From the NCBI GenBank assembly GCA_009774235.1, contig VSNJ01000042.1, forward strand, positions 1 through 27,896: a stretch of 27,896 bases of DNA, read 5' to 3'. Of the stretch, positions 15,849 to 22,941 are shown piece after piece. The notes beneath the pieces were generated by a model. It made no database searches. It was not told where the DNA came from and worked only from the letters and a program-made list of their open reading frames with translations. This stretch comes from Lachnospiraceae bacterium. Lineage in GTDB: Bacteria; Bacillota; Clostridia; Lachnospirales; Lachnospiraceae. The position numbers and the translations under genes are program-made. The stretch's first letter is position 1. Each line of letters starts with the position of its first letter.

Positions 15849-16067
15849 GTGATGCGCCAAAATCCCGCAGTTCCCTTAACTTTTCGGGAGAACTGTTTTC
15901 ACTGCCATGTGCCGTAAACACTCCATACATCCTCCAATCTTCTTTTGGCAGACATCTACTACATCAACCTGATGCCCGCCAAGCTTAGCCCCTTCCTCAA
16001 ATGCAGCAATCATTTTTTTCATGTTGCCTTCTGGACGGGAACTTCCGTTTAATACAAGAATCCGCAT
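15841..16067 (-). pseudogene. NADPH-dependent FMN reductase-type flavoprotein, fragment
   Basis: It begins with a strong AAGGAGG site and ATG 16067: MRILVLNGSSRPEGNMKKM is the N-terminal strand and flavin-phosphate loop (GSSRPEGN) of the NADPH-dependent FMN reductase/iron-sulfur flavoprotein family. GGHQVDVVDVCQKKIGGCME follows. After the Cys motif (GCMEC) the frame runs into 13 unrelated residues and stops at 15876. A different frame continues as a coherent tail, FTAHGSENSSPEKLRELRDF, to a stop at 15841. Family members have about 180 residues, so most of the protein is missing. The gene probably underwent an internal deletion with a frameshift. Confidence 0.7.
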
Positions 16068-16171
16068 ACTATCCTCCTTAAGATTATTTTTCACACTTTC
16101 CCTTTTCAGGCGGTACCAGCCTGATAACAGCTTCAACCTGCACCGCCAAGCCTGTCAGTTTACATCACAAT

Positions 16172-17152
16172 CTATTTCAGATTCTCCTTAAAAAACTGCT
16201 CCAGTTTATCAAAAGGAATAACATCTTTTTTATCATAAAGGTCTGTATGGACTGCATCCGGAATTAACAAGAGTTCCTTATTACCGCCCTGTAACTTCTG
16301 AAATGCGTCCTTACTAAAATAGCAGGAATGCGCTTTCTCTCCATGCATGACCAGAACTGCACTGCGGATTTCATCACTGTAGCAGAGAATCGGCTGATTC
16401 ATAAAAGACATACAGCCAATCTTATTCCAGCCACCATTCGAGTTCAGCGAACGGGCATGATAGCCACGGAACGTCTTATAATAGTCATAATAATCCTTGA
16501 CAAAAAATGGGGCATCTTCCGGCAGCGGGTCCACAACTCCGCCTCCCAGCTCATAACTGCCATTTCTGTAATCAACAATTCTCTGGGCATTGAGTGCCTT
16601 GCGGGTTTCATACCGGTCTTCGGAATTGTCATTTTCATCAAAATATCCGTTCGCATTCACACGGCTCATGTCATACATGGCCGATGCTACGGTTGCCTTA
16701 ATCCTGGTATCCAGCGCTGCCACGTTCAAAGCCATGCCACCCCATCCACAGATGCCGATAATGCCGATTTTCTCTGCATCCACATTTTCCTGCACAGACA
16801 GAAAATCCACTGCTGCCTGAAAATCTTCCGTATTAATGTCCGGTGACGCCATATACCGTGGCGTTCCTCCACTCTCTCCGGTAAATGACGGGTCAAATGC
16901 CATAGTAAGAAATCCCCTCTCTGCCATAGTCTGGGCATACAGTCCGGAGGACTGCTCCTTTACAGCGCCAAACGGGCCACATACAGCGATTGCCGGCAGT
17001 TTGCCTTCTGCTCCTTCCGGCTCATATAAATCGGCGGCCAAAGTAATTCCATAACGGTTATGGAACGTTACCTTTCTGTGGTTTACCTTCTCACTTTTCG
17101 GAAATGTCTTATCCCACTCCTGCGTCAATTCCAGTTTCATCGTCTCTGCCAT
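16172..17152 (-). CDS. Alpha/beta hydrolase (YcjY / dienelactone-hydrolase-like)
   Basis: An intact 326-residue alpha/beta hydrolase. The N-terminal strands (VTFHNRYGITLAADLYEPEG) are followed by the oxyanion-region VCGPFGAVKEQSS and the nucleophile elbow IGICGWGGMALNVAA (C135). Here Cys takes the position of Ser, as in dienelactone hydrolases. LVMHGEKAHSCYFSKDA and the late histidine H302 (DAVHTDLYD) complete the likely triad. The MYDMSRV and RGYHARSLNS segments match the YcjY-like group, whose substrates are poorly known. It is divergent from the LysR regulator at 17549, the probable controller, with a 66-residue protein between. Its GC is clearly higher than that of the SWIM operon or the 1-13 kb genes. 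Start ATG 17152; an in-frame ATG four codons later is also possible. Confidence 0.88.
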   Translation of the reverse strand: MAETMKLELTQEWDKTFPKSEKVNHRKVTFHNRYGITLAADLYEPEGAEGKLPAIAVCGPFGAVKEQSSGLYAQTMAERGFLTMAFDPSFTGESGGTPRYMASPDINTEDFQAAVDFLSVQENVDAEKIGIIGICGWGGMALNVAALDTRIKATVASAMYDMSRVNANGYFDENDNSEDRYETRKALNAQRIVDYRNGSYELGGGVVDPLPEDAPFFVKDYYDYYKTFRGYHARSLNSNGGWNKIGCMSFMNQPILCYSDEIRSAVLVMHGEKAHSCYFSKDAFQKLQGGNKELLLIPDAVHTDLYDKKDVIPFDKLEQFFKENLK

Positions 17153-17208
17153 GTTACATTACCATCCTTTCTCCGCATTTCCTGCGTTTCATTTTTATAT
17201 TAGTTTTT

Positions 17209-17409
17209 TCATCTACCTCTGGCTTTTCTTTTTTCCATTTGCCTTACCAAAAAGTCAAGACAGTCCACTTTGCTCTGGCTTTCGTGTAACTGCTCTATCA
17301 AATGACATCGGTGCCGCCTCAATATTTTCACAGCATCATTAACCTGCCCGTCTGCATACAGCCTGCAAATTTTTGTGATGATTTCCATGTCACAGCCTGC
17401 ATCCTTCAT
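17209..17409 (-). CDS. Small conserved-looking helical protein, possibly 5'-truncated
   Basis: A 66-residue, charged, cytoplasmic protein: MKDAGCDMEIITKICRLYAD, then GQVNDAVKILRRHR, then LIEQLHESQSKVDCLDFL. The helical, Cys-containing pattern resembles small proteins I associate with flavodoxin/LysR neighbourhoods in Clostridia; I cannot name a family. The ATG at 17409 has GGAGG 12 bases upstream, a rather long spacing. The frame stays open upstream and reads HTEDIIQN just before it, with a better-placed GGGAGG, but no start codon is available there. One lost base in ATGACGGAG would explain this, so the present start may be secondary. It is co-directional with the hydrolase, 56 bases upstream of it, so they may share a transcript. 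Confidence 0.55.
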   Translation of the reverse strand: MKDAGCDMEIITKICRLYADGQVNDAVKILRRHRCHLIEQLHESQSKVDCLDFLVRQMEKRKARGR

Positions 17410-17470
17410 ATTCTGAATGATATCCTCCGTATGACCGCCTCCCTTCCTATTGTGCTTTTAGTATAAGCGA

Positions 17471-17499
17471 TTGACTTTTCTTTTGCTAATGGTTATAAT
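17471..17499 (+). promoter_or_regulatory. Promoter of the intact LysR gene
   Basis: TTGACT (17471-17476), a 17-base spacer and a perfect TATAAT (17494-17499) lie 50 bases before the LysR start codon. Confidence 0.72.
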
Positions 17500-17501
17500 T
17501 T

Positions 17502-17513
17502 ATATCATGATAT
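17502..17513. promoter_or_regulatory. Palindrome at the LysR transcription start, candidate operator
   Basis: ATATCATGATAT is a perfect 12-bp palindrome only two bases after the -10 box, so it covers the expected +1. A related half site (AATATCAT) occurs at 17523-17530. LysR regulators commonly repress their own divergent promoter, which makes autoregulation plausible. There is no direct proof. Confidence 0.45.
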
Positions 17514-17548
17514 GAATTTATAGAATATCATTAAAAAGGAGAAAACCT

Positions 17549-18427
17549 ATGGAACTGAGAACCATGCGATACTTCCTTGCTGTAGCAAGGGAAGAAAATA
17601 TGACCCGTGCCGCCGGGCTTTTGCATGTCACACAGCCTACGCTTTCAAAATCGTTAAAATCACTGGAAGATGAACTGGGAAAGAAACTGTTTATCCGCCA
17701 CAGCTTTCATATCGAACTGACCGAAGAGGGTGTGCTGCTGCGTAAACGTGCCGAAGACCTTGTATCAATGGCAGACAAAATCCAGACGGAATTTCTCTCG
17801 TTGGATGATGTCTTTGGCGGTGAAATTTATCTGGGACTGGCGGAATCCTATCAAATCCGGTATCTTGCCGCTGAAATTAAAACACTAAAAAATACCTATC
17901 CCGGCCTGCGGTATCACATTACCAGCGGGGACACGGAACAGGTAACAGAAAAGCTGGATAAAGGCGTCATTGACTTTGCTGTGCTGGCAGAAGAACCAAA
18001 TGCAGAGAAATACCATTACCTGACATTTCCGAAAGCGGATGTATGGGGTGTTGTCATGCCGGAAGACTGCCCTCTTGCAGGGAAGCCGTCCATTTCTGCC
18101 GATGATTTGACCGGACTTCCTTTATTCTGTTCAGAGCAGGGCTGGTCTAAGGACATTGCCAAATGGTGCAAAAACAAAATAGACACACTTCATCTGGAGG
18201 GTTCCTTTAGACTGTCCTACAACGGCTCTCTTTTTGTGAAGGAGGGACTTGGTTATCTTCTGACCTTTGAACATCTGATTGATACAAGTCCTGACAGTGG
18301 TCTAACGTTCCGTCCTCTCACGCCCAAACTTGAAACAAAACTGTATCTCATCTGGAAAAAATATCAGGTATTTACCCCCATTGCAGAAAAAATGCTTGAG
18401 AAATTAAAGGAAAGGTTTCATGGATAA
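17549..18427 (+). CDS. LysR-family transcriptional regulator (intact)
   Basis: A complete 292-residue LysR-type regulator. The N-terminal winged helix-turn-helix (1-60) reads MELRTMRYFLAVAREENMTR, AAGLLHVTQPTLSKSLKSLE and DELGKKLFIRH. An effector-binding domain follows in the usual two subdomains (GGEIYLGLAESYQIRYLA; ADVWGVVMPEDCPLAGKP). The length is normal. AAAAAGGAG precedes the ATG. It is divergent from the small protein/hydrolase pair, the classic arrangement for a LysR and its target, and it sits behind a strong promoter with a palindrome at +1. It is related to the pseudogene at 15397, so the locus may once have held two regulator-target pairs. The effector is unknown. Confidence 0.96.
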   Translation: MELRTMRYFLAVAREENMTRAAGLLHVTQPTLSKSLKSLEDELGKKLFIRHSFHIELTEEGVLLRKRAEDLVSMADKIQTEFLSLDDVFGGEIYLGLAESYQIRYLAAEIKTLKNTYPGLRYHITSGDTEQVTEKLDKGVIDFAVLAEEPNAEKYHYLTFPKADVWGVVMPEDCPLAGKPSISADDLTGLPLFCSEQGWSKDIAKWCKNKIDTLHLEGSFRLSYNGSLFVKEGLGYLLTFEHLIDTSPDSGLTFRPLTPKLETKLYLIWKKYQVFTPIAEKMLEKLKERFHG

Positions 18428-18967
18428 AATTTTCTATCTGGACAACCGTTTTAATATATTTTTGTCATAGAAATTTGCCTTAACCGATAACCCTGCATTT
18501 ATAGTTCTTTTTCTTATAGGTGGCTGTAACCCATAAGTGTGAACTTAAGCAAGCAATCCTGGTAAAATTGCTGTATGGAACTCATCATTCTGGTTTTTCT
18601 GGTATTGTTTTTTGACTTCATCCATCTACGGCTTTTATCTCCGCTGATGAAACAAGTCCATCCACATCTGCTGTCCTATATCTTTTCGGAAATATGAATA
18701 TTCCCACTGCCAAGTACATCCTGGCTTTCCCCGGTACGTTAATGCCTTAACCACCCCCTTCTTATACAATATAGCCTCTCGGATTCTCCAGCCCTTATTT
18801 TCTGCGGATTTCAAATCCAATTTTATAAAAATCCCCAACTTTTTTACCAGAAACACTTGACAAGATAGATTATAGATTAAAAGACAGCAGACACCGTTCT
18901 TCTAAGATGTGGTACTGCCACCTCTATGCAATCATAATGTTCCAGTTGGTATTCCCTGACAACCATA
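18428..18967. other. 540-base stretch without a recognised gene
   Basis: Between the LysR stop and the HxlR stop I find no reading frame with both a plausible start site and family resemblance. Short open frames on the reverse strand (for example around 18635-18856, with a GTG start) contain no motif that I recognise. A neighbouring frame encodes YRTADVDGLVSSAEIKAVDG, which looks protein-like, so this could be frameshifted debris of a lost gene. No convincing terminator follows LysR. Confidence 0.35.
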
Positions 18968-19303
18968 CTATTTCTCCCTGTTCTTTTCACCCCAGACACA
19001 TAACTGGTCTAATACGCCCATCAGGGATTTCCCCATTTCACTAAGGCTGTATTCAACCTTTGGCGGTATCTGCGGGTATTCTTTCCTGATAATGAGCCTA
19101 TTCTTTTCCAGCTCCTTCAGGTTGCTGCTGAGCGTTTTATCCGACACGTTTTTTATATACCGTTTCAATTCATTGAACCGTACCACCTCAAATTCCATCA
19201 GGCAGTATAAGATAACCATCTTGTGCTTGCCGGATATCAGCGATAGTGTGTAACTGAACCCAGTATCTTCAAAATTTGCCTTCTCAATATATTTCTTTAT
19301 CAT
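18968..19303 (-). CDS. HxlR-family transcriptional regulator
   Basis: A 111-residue winged-helix regulator of the HxlR/DUF24 group, members of which often sense thiol-reactive or oxidative stress. Conserved features are FSYTLSLISGKHKMVILYCL (start of the helix-turn-helix domain), RFNELKRYIKNVSDKTLSSN (recognition helix), LKELEKNRLIIRKEY and VEYSLSEMGKSL (wing and following helix). One cysteine (in YCLM) lies in the DNA-binding domain; the N-terminal Cys seen in some redox-sensing members is absent. The start is ATG 19303, with AAAGGAAAG 7-8 bases upstream; the frame is open further but lacks a site. It is divergent from the flavin-reductase-like gene, very probably its target. Confidence 0.94.
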   Translation of the reverse strand: MIKKYIEKANFEDTGFSYTLSLISGKHKMVILYCLMEFEVVRFNELKRYIKNVSDKTLSSNLKELEKNRLIIRKEYPQIPPKVEYSLSEMGKSLMGVLDQLCVWGEKNREK

Positions 19304-19323
19304 TTTACGCTTTCCTTTATGAT

Positions 19324-19375
19324 AGTACCTTTCACTAAAAACAGTACTTGTATTTTCCCTGTTACCAACTATAAT
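19324..19375 (+). promoter_or_regulatory. Promoter and candidate HxlR operator before the flavin reductase gene
   Basis: TTGTAT (19348-19353) and TATAAT (19370-19375) are spaced 16 bases apart on the forward strand. An inverted repeat AGTAC (19324-19328)/GTACT (19344-19348) ends at the -35 box, a suitable place for the divergent HxlR protein to act. The operator assignment is inference. Confidence 0.5.
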
Positions 19376-19429
19376 TATATTTACGGGCATAAGCCTTGTC
19401 AATCCAATAAAAGAAAAGAGGTAAATGCA

Positions 19430-19996
19430 ATGAGAAAGAAACTCAATATCACAGAAGGCATCTTCCCAATGCCTGTCTTAATGGTTGCAACTTACAATGA
19501 AGACGGCAGCGTTAATGTCATGAACGCAGCATGGGGCACCATGCAGGAAAGGGGCAATGTCGCCCTTAATCTGACTGAGACGCACAAAACAGTGAAGAAT
19601 ATCAAAGCAAGGGGCGCTTTTACGGTAAGCATTGCTGACGCTGCCCATGTAGCTGAGGCAGACTATTTCGGCGTTGAGTCCGGCAACAAAAATGCAGATA
19701 AATTTGAAAACAGCGGTCTCACTGCCAGCAAAGCCGAAACAGTGGATGCACCTGTCATCAACGAATTCCCGCTCTGTTTAGAGTGTGAGTTTATCGAATA
19801 CCAGGACAATCCATATGGATGCGGTGTTATCGGCAGGGTTGTAAATGCCACAGCAGATGAAAGCGTCATGTCCGGCGACAAGATTGATATTTCCCTTGTA
19901 AACGCCATTGCTTTTGACCCTTATACGCATGGCTATTACAAGGTAACGGAACGGGTTGGCGAAGCCTTCAAAGATGGCCTGAAACTGAAAAAATGA
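19430..19996 (+). CDS. Flavin reductase-like (FMN-binding split barrel) protein
   Basis: A 188-residue protein of the flavin reductase-like family, which bind FMN in a split beta-barrel and reduce flavin or use it for electron transfer. Visible family parts are GIFPMPVLMVATYNEDGSVN (flavin-contacting strand), MNAAWGTMQERGNVALNLT, HKTVKNIKARGAFTVSIADA, AEADYFGVESGNKNADKF and FPLCLECEFIEY. The length is typical. I chose ATG 19430, after AAGAGGT, although the frame is open upstream to 19319. It is divergent from the HxlR regulator and ends at a clean terminator, so it is a single-gene unit probably induced by oxidative or electrophile stress; that last point is inference. Confidence 0.92.
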   Translation: MRKKLNITEGIFPMPVLMVATYNEDGSVNVMNAAWGTMQERGNVALNLTETHKTVKNIKARGAFTVSIADAAHVAEADYFGVESGNKNADKFENSGLTASKAETVDAPVINEFPLCLECEFIEYQDNPYGCGVIGRVVNATADESVMSGDKIDISLVNAIAFDPYTHGYYKVTERVGEAFKDGLKLKK

Positions 19997-20008
19997 TTTT
20001 TGCAGAGC

Positions 20009-20045
20009 GAGGCCTCCATATAAAATGGAAGGCCTTGTTTTTTTA
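20009..20045 (+). terminator. Intrinsic terminator after the flavin reductase gene
   Basis: AGGCCTCCAT pairs with ATGGAAGGCCT (one bulged A) across a 5-base loop, followed by a T7 run. It lies 13 bases past the stop codon. The following 219 bases to the DUF1349 stop contain no recognised gene. Confidence 0.82.
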
Positions 20046-20264
20046 GCATAAATGTCTCATCCAAACCCTGTCCTGTCCTGCAAAAGCCATCTTACAGCTC
20101 CCTTTAACTTTCATCAAATCACTGCCATTCCCATATTTCCACTGACGTATTATTCCAGATAAATTTTCTTCCCAAATTCATACACCCATGTAAGTGAGCT
20201 GTCTTGTCTATCTGCGGTTTCCCATTCGTGTCCCCCACATCCCCCGGCAATCAAACAAAGCGTG

Positions 20265-20876
20265 TCATTCCATATCAGGAGCCTGCCCGTCATGTGCTTT
20301 CCACATGCATTCCGTAATCTGCATATTGGTAAAGACCGCTTTGAATGTTGATTGTTCCGGGCTGCAGGCATAAATCCCGAATTTTATCTTTCCCGCCCCC
20401 TCCCACATATGACAGACACGCATTTGTGTAAAGGAGTGTCCATCTGTTGAACATTCGATGCAATAATCATCTTCCCGGCGGCTGAACCTATACCACATCG
20501 TCCTGACATCTGCTGGTATCGCTGTTGTTGCCCAATCAGAATAACCATGGTTTGTTACGACACTTCCAAGATGCTGAAATTCATCATTCTCATATTCCAC
20601 GGAACCTTTCAGCCAGTTTTCACTATCAAGATACATAACAACGCCACACTGGTCAAAGCGGTGATGGCTCTCTGTAAAGTCCGTTTTTACGATAAAAGAG
20701 AAATACTTTTCTTCTGTTTCCAACTGTAATACAGGTGCATTATCATTTCTAAAATGATAATATGTCCTTTGCCACAGGTCTGTCTGGGGCATGGTTACTA
20801 TTTCTATTTTATCTTTACCAATCCTGTATTGCTCAGGCTCTCTTGTCCATCCAAGAATATCTGTATTAAAATCCAT
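20265..20876 (-). CDS. DUF1349 domain protein
   Basis: A 203-residue beta-rich cytoplasmic protein of the DUF1349 family, which has a concanavalin-like jelly-roll fold; some members are thought to bind carbohydrate. Family-like parts are LWQRTYYHFRNDNAPVLQLE, FSFIVKTDFTESHHRFDQCG, VVMYLDSENWLKGSVEYEND, WYRFSRREDDYCIECSTDG and GIYACSPEQSTFKAVFTNM. The length is normal and no key part seems missing. I chose ATG 20876, with GGGAGG 5 bases upstream, over an in-frame ATG six codons earlier. No partner gene is adjacent: downstream is the flavin reductase terminator, upstream is transposase debris. Confidence 0.86.
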   Translation of the reverse strand: MDFNTDILGWTREPEQYRIGKDKIEIVTMPQTDLWQRTYYHFRNDNAPVLQLETEEKYFSFIVKTDFTESHHRFDQCGVVMYLDSENWLKGSVEYENDEFQHLGSVVTNHGYSDWATTAIPADVRTMWYRFSRREDDYCIECSTDGHSFTQMRVCHMWEGAGKIKFGIYACSPEQSTFKAVFTNMQITECMWKAHDGQAPDME

Positions 20877-21030
20877 ATCTGCCTCCCTTTCCATGTTTCC
20901 TTTCCAGTAGTATCAGAACGTTTCCAGGTAGAAATATGGCAAAATGACTTCCTTTGGCACACGGACAAGCCATTGCACGCTTTATTTCCTCTTTCTGCTC
21001 CACTCTGGTTTTGTGGACTCATTGACTTCT

Positions 21031-21342
21031 TTATATAAAGCTTTTTGATACCCTGGCAACAAAATATACGCCTTTTTCTTCTAATTTTTTTATTAAGGCT
21101 GCACTTGCAAAACCTCTGTCATAAAGAATAATATCTTTTCCTGGTATGTGGTTTTCTAATAACTTATAAGCTGGTTTATGTTCATTTGCTGTTTCCATTT
21201 CAAATCCAGCATCTATAAATTTACTATCCAATACATCAAAAGATGTTACTGCATGGAACTGTGGATATAAACAACCTTTGGAAAGTTTATAATTATCCTT
21301 TATTTCTTTTGTATTAGATAATTTACTTTTTACACCATCCAC
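21031..21342 (-). mobile_element. Internal fragment of a DDE (IS4-like) transposase
   Basis: The reverse strand encodes about 103 residues from the catalytic core of a DDE transposase. VDGVKSKLSNTKEIKDNY holds the first catalytic Asp, then come LSKGCLYPQFHAVTSFDVL and ENHIPGKDIILYDRGFASAA (second Asp), ending ARVSKSF. The N-terminal part, and everything after it including the third acidic residue, are missing. The only start for the open frame is a GTG right at the edge, so it is not a gene. Its upstream end touches the truncated SUKH-like gene within a few bases, and its downstream end marks the border of the GC-richer region. Confidence 0.82.
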
Positions 21343-21344
21343 TG

Positions 21345-21608
21345 CTATTCATTCATATCAATATCAAATTTATCTATGTAACGGAGATAATCCCTTAATA
21401 TACTGTCAATATTGACTTCTGTATACCCATCCCATTCCTGCTCCAACAATCCATTGTCATTTTGACCCATCTCTTCTAAAAACAGTAGATATGCATATGG
21501 AATACTTTTTCCATATTGTTTCAAACCGGCTATTTCCTCCAAGGCATGGATTTGTTTTTGCGATGCTGGCTCAACTTTTTCTGGCCACTGTTTATCTATG
21601 GAGTTCAT
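21345..21608 (-). pseudogene. SUKH/SMI1-KNR4-like protein, C-terminally truncated
   Basis: Frame of 87 residues from ATG 21608 (GAAGG 11 bases upstream), or 98 from a TTG at 21641. The sequence QKQIHALEEIAGLKQYGKSI, then PYAYLLFLEEMGQNDNG resembles the N-terminal helix-strand unit of SUKH (SMI1/KNR4) proteins, which use IxxxExxxGxxLPxxYxxFL-type patterns. Many bacterial SUKH proteins are immunity factors against secreted polymorphic toxins. Full domains need about 120-150 residues. Here the frame stops in MNE exactly where transposase sequence begins, so the C-terminus was probably lost in that rearrangement. No toxin gene is visible nearby. The family call is tentative. Confidence 0.45.
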
Positions 21609-21641
21609 TGTTTTAAAAAGTCCTTCAAATACTATTTTCAA

Positions 21642-21943
21642 TGTATATTTATAGATTCGTTTTCAGTGGTTACACAATTCTGAAAAGGGAGTATTTTTAA
21701 TTTACACTCCTTACTGGTTGTCCCAAATTTACACAAAAATCAATACCACATATCCACCAGACGGGAAAATATCAGATATTTTTCCATATAAAACCAGAAC
21801 AGCCTTAGTTAATACACAACGTGTTAAATAAATGCAACAAACAGTTTTCAATTTGTAAAACGGGTCCATCCTACATCAAAATGACTATTTATTTTGCATT
21901 TCCTGTAGGACTAAATCAGCCGGAACCCCTTATATTTACTGGG
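21642..21943. other. 302-base AT-rich stretch, possible IS-end relics
   Basis: No gene is seen. Segments such as GGTTACACAATTCTGAAAAG (21668-21687) and AAATTTACACAAAAAT (21726-21741) resemble the ends of IS256-type elements, which carry TACACAATT-like sequences. They are not paired into a clean inverted repeat, so this is only a hint. Confidence 0.2.
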
Positions 21944-22393
21944 TTATTTCTGACTTGACAATATAATAACACGTTCCCCAGAATCAATTATCCCAACCAG
22001 TACACCTTTTCCATCCAGACCAAGTGAACCTTGGACTGGCCTGCCTGTTACATCTGCCTGGACAGCACTGATACATGAAGCCTCCCTGCCATTATTTACG
22101 TTATAATACATTTCTCTTGGTTTCTCTATATAAATTATACCTTGTGCCTCAGAAAGAGCAACAAGCTGGGAAGCAGGGAGATTTACCACTGCATAATTAT
22201 TAAAAAGGCTTGTAGCCTCTGCACCTGTTATTCCAGCAATAATACTATTTATATCTCCATAATATTTCACAATTACACGCCATCTGTCTTCTTCTGCGTT
22301 ATATCCAGCCTGGGAACTTCCATTTTCACCTGATTCAGGCACTTGAAGCGCAAATTCAAGTGCAGCATCTAATTTCCGGGTATTATTTTCCAT
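21944..22393 (-). pseudogene. N-terminal part of a subtilisin-like (S8) serine protease
   Basis: From ATG 22393, about 149 residues match the start of Clostridial S8 peptidases. The N-terminal pro-region reads MENNTRKLDAALEFALQVPE, then RWRVIVKYYGDIN, NNYAVVNLPASQLVALSEAQ and GIIYIEKPREMYY. The catalytic domain opens with GLDGKGVLVGIIDSG, whose Asp (D137) is the first member of the Asp-His-Ser triad. Immediately after it the sequence turns into unrelated ERVIILSSQK and stops. The His and Ser parts are absent, and full-length members are several hundred residues longer. It cannot be an active protease. The upstream ribosome site is weak (GGAAGGA at 13 bases). Confidence 0.73.
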
Positions 22394-22634
22394 ATTAACA
22401 ACAATGTCCTTCCAGTACCTGCAGCTATTGGCAACAGGCACAACAAACTTTTAATTTATATATATTCTTTACAAAGAATGTCTTATTCATTTATATAATA
22501 CCCATGCCTTGTATTATAAACTTAAGAAATATAAATAGTTATATAAGCCAGGTTATTCCCACTCTGGTTTTACATAGTATTTTACTTGTTGTTTTTATGG
22601 CGGCTTTGAAAAACTTTAGTTATATAGTTATTTT

Positions 22635-22766
22635 TTATTAAGCCTGCTATTAAATGCTTCAGTTGAAGCTAAACATGCCGGTGAAGCTGGAAAAGGATTT
22701 TCAGTTGTATCTGGTGAAGTAATGGATATGCAAGCATGTCCGCCTGGCTATATCTATATATTATAA
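22635..22766 (+). pseudogene. Relic of a chemoreceptor signalling tip
   Basis: A 43-codon frame without a start codon encodes LLLNASVEAKHAGEAGKGFS then VVSGEVMDMQA. This matches the most conserved hairpin of methyl-accepting chemotaxis proteins (LLALNASIEAARAGEAGKGFAVVADEV-type). The surrounding sequence on both sides does not continue the receptor. It is therefore a small fragment left by deletion, not a remote copy of the two intact receptors in the window, whose tips differ. The rest of 22442-22634 shows no gene. Confidence 0.68.
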
Positions 22767-22800
22767 AAACATCCATTTACATATTTTTTTAGTTTTAAAT

Positions 22801-22838
22801 AAAACCAGCATATACCATAAATATGCTGGTTTTTACAT
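22801..22838. terminator. Intrinsic terminator-like hairpin
   Basis: AAAACCAGCATAT (22801-22813) and ATATGCTGGTTTT (22821-22833) form a perfect 13-bp stem with a 7-base loop, with T-rich sequence on the forward side and A-rich sequence on the other. It could end transcription in either direction. It lies 35 bases after the chemoreceptor relic and may be that gene's surviving terminator. Confidence 0.62.
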
Positions 22839-22941
22839 TTTTAATATATTTTTATTGTTATCTTGCTTTTTAAGGTACTTGTACCCCTGCCACCAGACTG
22901 CCGGCTTAAAAGAATAATAACCTTATTAAACAATAAAATCA

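Noticed and set aside
18635..18856. 73-residue reverse-strand protein
   Set aside because: GTG start without a ribosome site, no motif, and a competing frame that looks equally protein-like; more probably decayed sequence.
20150..20371. 73-residue reverse-strand protein overlapping the DUF1349 gene
   Set aside because: Most of it lies in another frame of a well-supported gene. The non-overlapping tail (WVYEFGKKIYLE) has no recognisable family.
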